Below, in pieces: positions 46,936 through 57,566 of a stretch of 64,000 bases of DNA (its first letter is position 1; each line of letters starts with the position of its first letter). The stretch spans positions 868,001-932,000 of the forward strand of contig JALLLT010000015.1 in NCBI GenBank assembly GCA_025266875.1. The letters run 5' to 3'. The stretch is from Fennellomyces sp. T-0311. Lineage: Eukaryota > Mucoromycota > Mucoromycetes > Mucorales > Lichtheimiaceae. The position numbers and the translations under genes are program-made. The notes beneath the pieces are model-generated. The model did not search any database and was not told the DNA's origin. It worked only from the letters and a program-made list of their open reading frames with translations.

Positions 46936-49900
46936 GTGGTAAATGTCAAAGTCGTATCTGGGCTCTTCGCGAGCTGAATAGGTATTGGAGATGAAAGAGG
47001 TGCCCAGTTACAACCAAAAAGGCTAGTGGCCATTATCTGGTGAATCTGTGTGTACCCCGTTATAGTCTTTTTCCTAAAAGAGAACCGAATAAAGCGCCTG
47101 TTTTCACGTAAATACACAGCTCCTGCACACGAGGGCTCTAACTTTCCTTATCTGTTAATCATCTCGACTGAATTAAGCTTCCATTTCATATGCTTTTAAG
47201 TATATCAACCTGCTTATCAGGCAGCGTAATATGCAGGTGGTGATCCTGTCAAGCATTCTTTCCAGCGATACGTATATCGTGACATAGTTCCAGGACGCTC
47301 TGGATATGTGTAAATATGTACTATTCGCACACCCGATCCATACGTTTACTCATTTGGTTTCACTGATGACACACTTTTTGCCCATAAAAGTAGCACCAAT
47401 GAATTTCCTTGTGCCGCCTGCCTTATCTTATCCGAAAAGTCGCTTCAGAATTGGACGTGTATACTTCAAGTAGTCGGTCGGATAGGGAAGTTTCAAATCG
47501 CCAAAGCAGCTACGGTTATGGCAGATCGAGATTGACACTCGCCATCAAGTGCCATAAGAACATAATAACTTTCTGTGTTGATGACGTGTTACTGGTCGTT
47601 CGTTTCGAATTGGTAATCGCATATATAAAAATAGATTTACATTCGATAAACTGTCCGTTCACTGTGTTTGTATTTCATTGCGAACCTATTTCTCAATTCT
47701 GCCATCAAGTAGTAACCATCCTACCTAGTAAAATTGTATTTTGAATGTAGATGTATCTCTCAGTACTCATTTCCATTTACATTCCCTATATAAGATTCCC
47801 CGTTCTGTACGGCGCATGATCTCGTTGCAGTCTGGAATTTTCCAATAATTTTGGTTCATCTTCGCTCATCTCTGTTGAAAAATGCTTTTTGTTTGTATTG
47901 CAAGGGTCGATAAGTACTTCTGCGAAACCATTACAGTATATCAAATTGCTGACCATCAGCTGAGCACAACTTTAGTACATATTCGATGATATATACACCA
48001 TGTCATACATTGGTTGCTACCAGTAGGTAAAAAAAACTTATCACGTATGCCTCCGTCGCTGCAGTAAGTTCTTCAAGGCATCAATAGACGTAAATATCTA
48101 TGGCTAGCAGATACTAGTTTACTTTTTTTTTGTTTGGCTTGGCGCTTGTGAGTCCATACGCCATGAGGAATTCTCATCTAGTTAAACCGACCTACTTTCG
48201 GATACTACTTTACCTCGATATGTATTGTAGATGCACAACCCAGTGTTTCCGTTCCGTAATCCTTTTGCTATTTACTTTGCACTTCTTATCTTTGCTTTAG
48301 CTAAGAATCAAGTGGCCAAGCTGATCGGCAATGTTTATTTTTGCTGGGTTCCAGTTCTGCACGAGATTCAATATGGTTTATTGTGTCAAGGATCCTTTCT
48401 GTTCGGACATTATTGTGCTCCCAAAATCTACCGCAGTAGTTCAAAAGTTATGGGAAGTATTGCACCTGCCCTTATGGGGATTATGTTGTCCCCTTGCGGT
48501 ACTTATGTTTGCTTGAATATTACAAAGAGACTAGGGCTCCATGCTTGGAAAAAAACCCATAAAGATGAAAAAAAGCAGGTCGGTGTAGAGGAAGATGACA
48601 GACAACGGGGATTTTTTTATGCTAAATTTATGACTGTGTGGTTTCCGTATGACGGTCCAGCTAGATCTTGGACGTTGCTTCCAGTACTTGTCTCACTATT
48701 TTGATCGTCAGCATTCGGATGGACCAGTTTGTTGATCTGTATCTACCGCAGTATGTAGCACTGGCCGACATACCAAATAGTCTCGTCTTTGAGAGTTATA
48801 TCTTTTTCTGATGCCCATGTACACACATTTGGATAATCTGTAAGCATATGTACTAGCCGTCTATTCACTAACCATGCCATGTTACATATAAATGACATGG
48901 TAACTAAATTTCACCGTGCAACTGAACATGGTCTTAGCAGCCAGATGTTATCTAGTAGTACGTAAAACATCATCTAGAAAGAACATCATCCCTTTCAGCC
49001 AAAATTTGTCATAACACTGTTATTATTCTACGTATTTGTAGTAAGAAACTTTAAATTATTACCGAAAAGCCGTCGCTGAAAGCTGTTGGAAAAAAACCCG
49101 TAATAATTATTCACATTAACTAAAACCAGATTGATATGTAGCTGCTTTTCTTAGACATCTATAGCATGCATTTAGATCTTCAAGTCGATTGCAGTCTGAC
49201 GAGAACTTTTCCTCGGTACTGGGGCAAGAATATTTACCTAAATGCCTTTTTTACAATGTAACCAGAGGACCAATGTCCAGAAGGACACCGTTCCAATCGA
49301 ATTGACAGAGTACAAGGCACTATAGCATCGACATTACATTATTCTACATGCATCAGAGCACTGAAAGTTCATATTGTTTGATGTACATAGGAAACTTGGT
49401 TTTTGCTTTTTGGTTTTTATACTGAATATTATTAATATTAGTTTGTTTATTAACACACTTATTGTCAGACATGGCGAACGTGGGTGCCACAAAGGATTAG
49501 ACCGAACCCAGTGTTGAGGCGAAACTGTATACTTTTACCTCAGACAGATCATATCCCGGTGTGTAAGTTATCATAGTATCACATTTCGCCGTTTGCTGAT
49601 ATGCTCAAAATCATCCATATCTTCTCGTAGCATGAAAGCGTGTATCTTTATTTTAATTATTTCACTTTTGCACTGATCAAGAGATCGCCTGAGATTCTGG
49701 TTCACTGTATGGGGTGCAAGATCACTGAGCATGATCGCCAAAAATGGTAGTGAAATGGTGTGGATCGTTGCCAACGAAGCAACAGCTTGCTCACGACGCA
49801 GACTACCGAGCAAAGTTGCATAGTCTGTTTACTAGCTTGTATGTCACTCTTGTAAAAGTTCGTAAGTACCGCAGTGTCCAATCAGATTTCCGATGCCATA

Positions 49901-50442
49901 TCCCAGCCGGCTTACTGAGCAAGACCACAGCATTCATTTTCCAAATCTGTCGCCGCGCAGTTTGGTGCTTTTTTGCTTGGAAACACACTCATTTTCCTGT
50001 CTCTCTCTCTCTCTCTCTTTTCTCTTCCTCACATTACTTATTCTTTGCATTTACACTCCTTTAATCTACACTTTTTCTCTCTTTATCTCTAGTGCTAGTT
50101 CGCTTATCTTAGGCCGAAAAAGAAAAAGCAACCGGTACGTAGGATGAGCAATTTGTCTCGGGCTCGAATTGCGGGTTTCATTGAGCTCTTAGCGATACTT
50201 TAAGAGTGCAATGGAAAACGATGATGTGACTCGGTCATCCCTTGTTGTCAAGGTGACAATCGAGCCACGTTTTGTTGAGCTGACATTACTGTTGCCACGT
50301 GTGGTGCGTTGTTGTATCTCGGTCCCGACTAAAAAGACTTTTTGTGTAGTCAGAGAAATCTTTTCCGATACCATTTACCCTATACACTATTACTACCCCA
50401 TATTCTCCCCCTTTGTTTACTCTATAGACCCAATTTAGAAAG
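46936..50442. other. Gene-poor interval upstream of the Ras gene
   Basis: About 3.5 kb with no convincing gene except an ORF of uncertain status at 48231. Pyrimidine-rich runs (CTCTCTCT, about 50001-50095) near the right end are probably the promoter or 5' UTR of the Ras gene. A short minus frame (49571-49813) has helical character but no recognised family. Confidence 0.5.
48231..48704 (+). CDS. ORF of unknown status, hydrophobic
   Basis: A 157-codon ORF with a hydrophobic first half (PFAIYFALLIFALAKN; later APALMGIMLSPCGTYVCLN) and a charged region (KKTHKDEKKQVGVEEDDRQR). No family is recognised and no promoter or intron structure supports it. An overlapping frame (48331-48516) is equally open. 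It could be a remnant of a transposon protein or a chance ORF. Confidence 0.25.
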   Translation: MHNPVFPFRNPFAIYFALLIFALAKNQVAKLIGNVYFCWVPVLHEIQYGLLCQGSFLFGHYCAPKIYRSSSKVMGSIAPALMGIMLSPCGTYVCLNITKRLGLHAWKKTHKDEKKQVGVEEDDRQRGFFYAKFMTVWFPYDGPARSWTLLPVLVSLF

Positions 50443-51279
50443 ATGATGCTCTATAAGTTAGTCGTCCTTGGAGATGGAGGTACAGAAGCAGTGAAAATTG
50501 ATGGCGCGAGGTGGTCTAATTGCAGTCGTGCTCGTTTAGGTGTTGGAAAGACAGCTCTAACAATCCAACTCTGTCTTAATCATTTCGTCGGTAAGTCTCG
50601 CTGGCTCAGTTGAATTCTGGTTGCTAACACGTGCTGCAGAGGTAGGCTTTTCGGTGGAGAGAGAGAGAAAAAGAGAGAAAGAAAGAAGCGGCGGCCGTTC
50701 AGTATTCTTAACGAATGAGGAAATAAATCTAGACCTACGATCCGACAATCGAAGATTCATACCGTAAGCAGGTGGTAATTGACGATCAACCATGCATTCT
50801 GGAAGTCCTCGACACTGCTGGCCAAGAGGAATACACGGCATTGCGCGATCAGTGGATCAGGTATGCTATCGGCGAAGGTGATGCTGAAATGAGGGTTATT
50901 TATGCATTTGCGTTACTGCAGAGATGGCGAAGGCTTCCTTCTTGTATACTCGATCACATCTCGCTCAACCTTTGAGCGCATCGAACGTTTCCGCGACCAG
51001 ATTTTCCGCGTCAAAGACGTGGATGATGTGCCGCTCATGCTTGTCGGCAATAAGTGTGACAAGGTCACCGAGCGTGAGGTGACACGCGAAGAAGGTTACG
51101 CCATGGCTAAGCGACTGGCATGCGACTTTATCGAGACGTCAGCCAAGACTTGCGTCAACGTGGAACGATCTTTCTACCAGGTCGTCAAGGTCATCCGTGC
51201 TCAGCGAGAGGGTCTGAACACGAGCCCTAAGCACAAAAAGGCCAAGAAGGAGAAGAAGAACAAGTGTTCGATCCTGTAA
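50443..51279 (+). CDS. ras: Ras-family small GTPase (fungal Ras2 type)
   Basis: Five exons (50443-50479, 50540-50590, 50640-50641, 50733-50860, 50922-51279) give 191 aa. Numbering matches human Ras: the P loop is GDGGVGKT with Gly12 and Gly13, switch I is [12 protein letters not shown] with Thr35, and switch II is DTAGQEEY with Gln61. NKCD and ETSAK complete the base-binding motifs. The tail is Lys-rich and ends CSIL, a CAAX box for prenylation. FVETYDPT is typical of fungal Ras2-like proteins, which signal to growth and morphogenesis. The third exon is only 2 nt (AG). It is needed to write Val-Glu-Thr; both flanking introns have good donors, branch points and acceptors. The gene is convergent with CYRI. 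Confidence 0.93.
50640..50641 (+). other. ras: Predicted 2-nt micro-exon (AG) in the Ras gene
   Basis: Exon 2 ends GTC G before GTAAGT. The 49-nt intron has CTAAC and ends GCAG. AG follows, then GTAGGC starts a 91-nt intron that has CTTAAC and ends CTAG before ACCTAC. Only G+AG+ACC restores Glu-Thr and the downstream frame; skipping the dinucleotide breaks it. Confidence 0.7.
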
Positions 51280-51576
51280 TATGCACGCACCTTTTTTTTT
51301 CGGGAGCCTTTTTCTGAATAAATTATTAAGCAAAACCTGCGGCGCGATTTTGGTTTATTAGGTGTCATTGCACTAACGGGCACTTTTTTAAATGGATTAA
51401 ACAAAGTTGGGACGGGCAGATAGAGCTCGAAATGTGTAGAAAGGATGCGTCCGCCGCGAGCGCGAAACGGGATAAGCGAATAGGTAGTATAAAGTAAATA
51501 AAAGGGATGGGAGAGATATTTTTTAGCTTCTTGCGAGGCGGTATAAAGGACGGGAGTGCATACGTGTGTCATCAGC

Positions 51577-52865
51577 TTAGACCGCCATCACCAGGTTCCT
51601 GACGCCCTTTGGCGTGGTGTCGTCGTTGAGGTGCTTCGAGTTGTACCGTAACGCAGACATGAGGTTGGATGCGCTGGACTCCTCGGGGATATTGAATACG
51701 CTGGAGTTTGCGCTTTGGATCATTTTGACCGAGTTCTTGATCTGCATGAAGATCGCGGTTAGTAACGATAGCATGCATCACGTAAGCGGCACCCTACATT
51801 GATGGGCGAGCTCTTGGAGAACACGCCGTTGGGGTCGATGTGGTCGTACAGGATGATGGACACGACCATGACCTTCAGGCAGAAGCCCACGAGCGCGGCA
51901 GGCAGCGTCCGTTTTTTACTGACGGTCTGGAAGCATGCTGCCCATAGAGCAGTCAGACAGTCACCGACGCTGCGCTGCAAGCGGTTTTGGGTCACGTATT
52001 CGGTTGTGGTATCAATGACACACTTGAGCATCGGCGTGGGATAGGCGATGAAAAGCGAGATGCGGTTTGCTTGGTCGTCCTCCACCATGGCGCTTCTCAG
52101 GTCGGACATGCTTTCGCCGTCTACAGCCATGGACTGGCGGCCGGTGGAGCTGTAGCGGCCGCGCTGGAGCATTCGACGGTAGTAAGAAAAGTCGTTCTGC
52201 AGCGTTGGACTGCGCATCTGGTCGACGTGCCAGAAAAGTCTTAGCGCTGGTTGACGATAAATTAAAGATTTCGCAGTGTGTTACCTTGAGATGGTCAAAC
52301 TCGAACACAAAGTCGAGAATGTCGGCAAACAGCTTGGTCAGGCCCTGGTGCCGTTCGAGGTTCTTTCCGACCTCGCCCTGGCAGAGCACGTTCAAGAGCC
52401 GTGGCACGCCTTCGCCTGCACGGTGCATATGTTTTGTTCATTAATTTAGCTTTCCAAGGAGCCAAAGACTCCGCTGTGTTTGTCACACGCCAAACTTACG
52501 CAGATCTGAAGAATAGTCGTGAAACTCGCGCAACATGTCCACAATGGGCAGAACGGCTCGCCAGGCGATGTCTTCGTTCTCGGGTGTCGGCGAGGCGATG
52601 GCTGTCCGCACCTCCGCCGAGGCTGATGTGTAGTTTCGCAGAGACGCCAGCAGGCTAGGACCGGGCTGAACCAGCAGCGCAGACAGTTCCTCGTACAGGT
52701 GGCTCTCCTCGGTGGATACAATGGTATCTAGTCATGGCTGTGTTGTCAGATCGTATGCGCGCATCTTGGAGCACCTCCCTGACGCTTACTTTCAATGTCA
52801 AAGCTAATCTCAGGAACCATCATTTCGCCTCCACGAAGGCTCAAGCTCGATAAAAGTTGCCCCAT
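51577..52865 (-). CDS. CYRI: CYRI/FAM49 family Rac1-interacting protein
   Basis: Five exons (52865-52790, 52727-52500, 52415-52285, 52217-51798, 51741-51577) give 339 aa, slightly longer than the 323-324 aa of animal CYRI. It begins MGQLLSSL, with Gly2 as a myristoylation site as in CYRI-B. Family blocks include AWRAVLPIVDMLREF, LFADILDFVFEFDHLKM, NDFSYYRRMLQRGR (the Rac-binding basic helix), LFIAYPTPMLK, FCLKVMVVSIILYDHIDP and LRYNSKHLNDDTTPKGV near the end. In animals CYRI binds active Rac1 and counteracts the SCAR/WAVE complex, limiting Arp2/3-driven protrusions. In a hyphal fungus a role in Rac-dependent polarity or endocytosis is inferred. A CA repeat directly precedes the ATG. Confidence 0.93.
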
Positions 52866-53383
52866 GTGTGTGTGTGTGTGCGCTGTGTGATATATATCCG
52901 TTAATTAACGAGGTGATCATTTTATCGCGCCAAGAATTTCTGGTGTCGCATACATACTGTCCTGATGCGCAAATCGAAGCGGATTGTGGGGCGGATGGCG
53001 TGAATCGTGAGAGAGACAAAGGGGGGAGCGACCGCCGATTCAAGGTCTTGGGTGGAAAGGAAAGGAAAGACGACAAAGAAGTTTTTTTTGCGGGGAAATG
53101 AGTTCCCAGATGCTCACGAGCCAAGATGGAGCAAAGAAGTGAAATTATAAAAAATCAAAAGGGGGCGGGGTTAAAGCTACTGGGGTAGACACCCATCCAA
53201 TGATATTAAAAGTTAAGCAACCTGCACTTTGGAAGTTAACGTCGGGGCTGGGTACCTTGTGTTGCCCTTGTGTAGCGCATATGCGCAGATTGTCACTGCT
53301 GGCGATAACATTTTTGACATGGGTTCTTTGCCTTGCACTTTTTTTCACTCGGTCTACTTCCTCCATATTCGACCAATACACGT
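52866..53383. other. Intergenic, upstream of CYRI
   Basis: Contains the short TG/CA tract touching the CYRI start codon and G-rich sequence near 53.0-53.2 kb. No ORF with coding character. Confidence 0.5.
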
Positions 53384-53769
53384 ATGAATAACCCTGATCA
53401 GCCTTCAAAACAAAAGCGCCGAGGTCCTGGCAGACTTCCAGGAAGCACGAGCAAGAGAAAGATGAAAACAATGGTAGCGATAATACTGGTGTTGAGGGCG
53501 ACGATGATCCCATTCCGGATGATGCACAGACTCTAAATGATGACGATCAAGCCTGCGGGGAAAAATACGGCATACTCGCGAAATACTTTTTGGATATTCA
53601 GAACCAAATCAAAGGCAAAGATGGTGGTTATTCATAGGAGCATAACTTGGATGAATTACGTAATGAACGCGAGACGTCTTGCGAAAATGAGCCATTTGTC
53701 AATTTATTTCGAGAAAATATAAGCACTCTTGGTGTGCATGGACGACCGTCAGCCTTATCCATATATTGA
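53384..53769 (+). pseudogene. Decayed ORF upstream of the Fanzor gene, basic then acidic
   Basis: An ATG at 53384 opens a frame reading MNNPDQPSKQKRRGPGRLPG, an AT-hook-like basic start. A shift of frame near 53455-53465 is needed to continue into an acidic stretch (DDDPIPDDAQTLNDDDQACG) and then KYGILAKYFLDIQNQIKG. A TAG at about 53635 interrupts that frame, which then stays open to a TGA at 53767 (HNLDELRNERETSCENEPFV). One frameshift plus one in-frame stop argue for a broken gene. No family is recognised. Its position directly before the Fanzor hints at a partner ORF of an old element, but that is speculation. Confidence 0.4.
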
Positions 53770-54207
53770 CACAATGCAAATGAGTGGCGCATCACTAAAA
53801 GCTACTTTCTTGGCGTTACGCGCTTTGTGGAGATGAGAATGGGCAATCGTGCACTTGACCACATTCATACCCTGCTTTTTTCCCACTCATGTTTCAAATA
53901 GGCAATGTACAGAGGAAGGAGAAAATGGAGACAATCTTTCACGCGTGTCCTTAAATTTGCATTGTGTCAAGAGCACGCAATTACCGCTTATGGTAAAGCA
54001 AGCATCGCCGCTTGCCGCCTTGTGCTACTCAAGGCGGATGATATCGAGTAATGTCATGCCGAGGATGAATAAAGCTCATGGATAATGATAGAAAAAAATA
54101 TTGACACTGTGAATCATGTGGTCATAAAACGTGTTTGGAAAGAAAATAAAACTTCGTTACGCGTTCTGTCTGTTTTCTTTCTTTGTTCTTCTTTCTTGCT
54201 TAACCCG

Positions 54208-57200
54208 ATGAATCCTGACGATCCCCCGCAACAAGTGCCATTTAATGGCTTCCTTGGTCTACAACAAAGGACAGTTACGCGAAACTGTGCCTTAAAGCCC
54301 TTGATCAGACCGCAGTACCGTTATTTGATCGTAAGCATGCACTGCTGTTTTACGTCATGATGCTCATTAAATGGGAAGCTCGAATTCCGTGCTTTAGCGA
54401 ATGTCAACTCAACCCTCCGCAAAGACGCGTTGAATATTGTGAACCTTCATGTGCGCAGGTTCCTCGAAGGCCACTTCCAAGCGATGCCGCCACTTTTCGA
54501 CCAAACTTTCTGGGTGAACGTGTACAAGCTTGCAGGACTGCACATTGGAGAGCAATTTCCCACCAGACTGAATATCGTGAGTGTTCCTGCATCCAACTGT
54601 AGGGCATTGCATACTAACGCCTATGCAGGACGACGACATCCGCCAGACCTTTGCATTTTTCAGGATTTGTCAAAGAGATCCCGATACGAACCAAGGTATT
54701 ACATGAGTATTCAACGCGAGTAAACTGCTAAAATATAAACTCTTCTACAGCTTTGTACCAACCAGACACTGTTGGTGACGGTACACTGAACAACGCCATG
54801 GGGAGTAATTTCGCCCGCCAGGCGATTCAGAGTAAGGCTTCCATTGGACTCATAGGCAAAAGTATGCTAACTATCGGATAGATGTCAAGGAACATCTGCG
54901 AAACACGCCCAAGTACATATCGAAATTCTGGAGCCAGCGTCTCGAAGGGTTCATCCGCAACAGAAACGAGCTGAAACGAGCCGTACGCCTGATTACAAGC
55001 AACATTATCAACCACATCCCAGAACCACCGCCACAAGTCGAAGCACTGAACATAGTGGAGGAGTATGAGTAAGTATCACGGACTGGTTAGGAAGACAAAG
55101 CTTAGCAGCATAATCATTAACGTAAACAAGAATGATGCACGAAGCTTTTGAGCTTTGGCTGGCTCAAGCTCCCAACATGTTTCATCTTTACGCCAGAGAC
55201 ATTACACTTGACTTGGCCGAGAGAATACTACGGTTCAGTCGTTGGTTACTGGCACTGTCAGAGCACTCGCTGCAACAGCACCGGTGGTCACTGCTTCCTG
55301 TCGCGAGCCATCGGGTCACTCACTTCTTAATCTGCACCCGGACACTTGCATACATAATTAGGCGGGCATGGCTTGCCAACAATCACGTACCTGTGCCGAA
55401 TCTGCTTCTCAGACCAGTAAGTACCTTTGCAAAGTCAAATCAAGATATTAACTGCAATATACAAAAGAACGGCCAGTTTCGGACCAACAACGAGATCATC
55501 AGGGACACGGGCCAGCAAAACATGAACATCCGTCAAGAAATTTGGGAAGAGGTTTTCAACATCGATCATGTCCAACGGAATCGTTGGGCGATAGGCGATG
55601 ATGGTAAGTGCGAGCAGACGTCAGCTGCTAGGATATTCTCAACAGTAACCCATATCTTGTACGGCAGTGAACCAGCTGTTGGACACGAACCCAATAACGT
55701 TCGACTACAGCATTCGCACCGACGGAGCCTTTACCCACGTGCACTTCAAGAAGCCGATGTTAGCCGATATTGGTGAGTAATTATAGCAGAGGATACTTGG
55801 GAGTCTGGCTAATCATTTTGTTCAGAACCCCAACCGTCAACAAGACGAGAAATACGACGGATGGCTGACAATGCTGACTTGGGAGAATGGACAAAAGGTG
55901 TTTACCTTCTCGACAAGGAGCCAAGAGGGTTGGGTGGGGAACGACTGAATAACTCACGGATTGTGGGAATCGATCCAGGTAGGTCTGATATGCTCTATTA
56001 TCGCATCATTCTGGTTCTTATCAGACATGAATAGGTGTCTCTGCAATGGTCACGGGCACAAGTACGCAAGAGGAAGAACCGCAACCAGGGTTGTGGATGA
56101 ACCAATTCTCCGTTCCAACCCGAAACTACCAGTAAGCAATTCGAGGTCATATTATTTGAACCTTGGTAACAAGCAAATCTATAGCGCAAAGACCAATGTA
56201 TTTTGGGAATATAAGCAAGAGCTTGTCAATCGTCGGAAGTTTCGAATTGAGCAGGAATACGATATACTTAGAAATAACTCTGCGAATGTATCCGAGTCTG
56301 CAGACTTTGCAAGGCATATCTTTGTGCTCAGCATGATACGCACACGGTAAGTTGATCCAAAAAGTGTTGATACGTATATAATTACTGAGAAAGGATACAG
56401 CATGAAAATGTTCAATGAACATTTTAAACATAGAGAGATCCGTCGGACTATGTTTTCAGCTCGCCAGAGCACAAAGCATCAGATAGTAAATCAGGTGCTA
56501 GGCGTAAACCCCCCAATTCCTCCAGTATGCCATATCCATCTAGGACGCTTTTAACTTGCTGACCTGACCAAACGTATTCTTTTTAGGGAATGAAGTTGTT
56601 ACCCATCCAGGTTACAACAAAAAGACAAAGAAAGCGTTGGCATGCCAATCGCCGCGACTTTGCCCGAGAACAAGGCTGGGAACAAAACGATCTGCCGACA
56701 ATCGCTTTCTATGGAGCGGGCGATATGCCTCTGATCCCCGGATTTGCCCCAATCCCTCACGTTGTAAGCCATAACGTCCACCTAAACTCGTTGTCGATAA
56801 TAACTACTAACCTATCAACTAAATAGGAACTTATCTTACTCCTTTCCAAATTCGCTTTGGTTATTTTAACCAACGAGCACAATACCAGTCAGGTGCACTC
56901 TTCATGCGACACACGGCTCCAACGGGTCCAAGGGACCTATATCCATTGTCCTCACATGTAAGGTAGGAACTTTATTCGGTGTTCCATTAATTAACAAGTT
57001 ATTACTAGCATCAAGAGACGTCGCGCTTTGACACTTGCTGGAAATCGGGGCAGGAAGGTCAAATGGTGTGTCGATGAAGCCGGCGTGTTTCTGCACCCAC
57101 AAGCAGATTGCGAACAAGGACAAGCGCGCAGTAAGTTTCAAGCATTTGGAATTCTGCTTTCTTCTTACGCATACTTTTAGATACAGAAATTTGGTCCATA

Positions 57201-57422
57201 AAGCAATGCAGGAACGAGCTTGCTCACGGGCGAGTTCTTGTAAGTGGGGATACAGTTGTACCAAGCTCAATCTGATGCCGCTTATTGTAGTTTGTCGACA
57301 GAGACAAGAACGCGGCGTGCAATATGAGACGCATTGGGATTCAATACATGCTTACGGATGGAGCCCCCAATTACCGCCCAAATGCTCTTGTACGGCCACC
57401 CCATGAAAATGAAAGGAATTAA
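54208..57422 (+). CDS. Fanzor: eukaryotic TnpB-like RuvC nuclease
   Basis: Seventeen exons (54208-54330, 54379-54576, 54629-54695, 54751-54831, 54882-55068, 55131-55416, 55468-55603, 55668-55772, 55826-55978, 56035-56131, 56185-56346, 56401-56524, 56587-56763, 56827-56957, 57009-57130, 57181-57239, 57291-57422) join with no stop to 779 aa. The N-terminal 440 residues hold helical parts, a WSLLPVASH block and FDYSIRTDGAFTHVHFKKP. Split RuvC motifs follow: GIDPG (Asp444), LTNEHNTS (Glu649) and DRDKNAACNM (Asp741). A Cys-rich segment lies between II and III, as in TnpB zinc fingers, but its first ligand position is His (QVHSSC). TnpB and characterised Fanzors are RNA-guided DNA nucleases, so that activity is inferred. 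It sits between CYRI and a 2H gene with no terminal repeats noticed. Confidence 0.88.
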
Positions 57423-57566
57423 TAAAGAATTCCACAGCTTTAGTTATTGCGTCTGGCGCATGTCTGGGGACTGGCCACCCCCAGGCATGTTAGCTGGGCC
57501 CAAAACTAGCTGGATTAAGCTTCTAGTCCGCAGGCAAACTGAAGGTGGCTCTTGGTTTTCCAACAA
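57423..57566 (+). ncRNA. Candidate guide-RNA (omega RNA) scaffold region
   Basis: TnpB and Fanzor guide RNAs usually start at or just after the 3' end of the nuclease gene. This 144-bp gap between the Fanzor stop and the next ATG holds an 8-bp hairpin with a 9-nt loop (57462-57469 with 57479-57486; core CTGGGG/CCCCAG) and a repeated TAGCTGG motif (about 57491 and 57507). Location plus structure make it the best candidate, but nothing in the sequence proves that it is transcribed. Confidence 0.25.
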
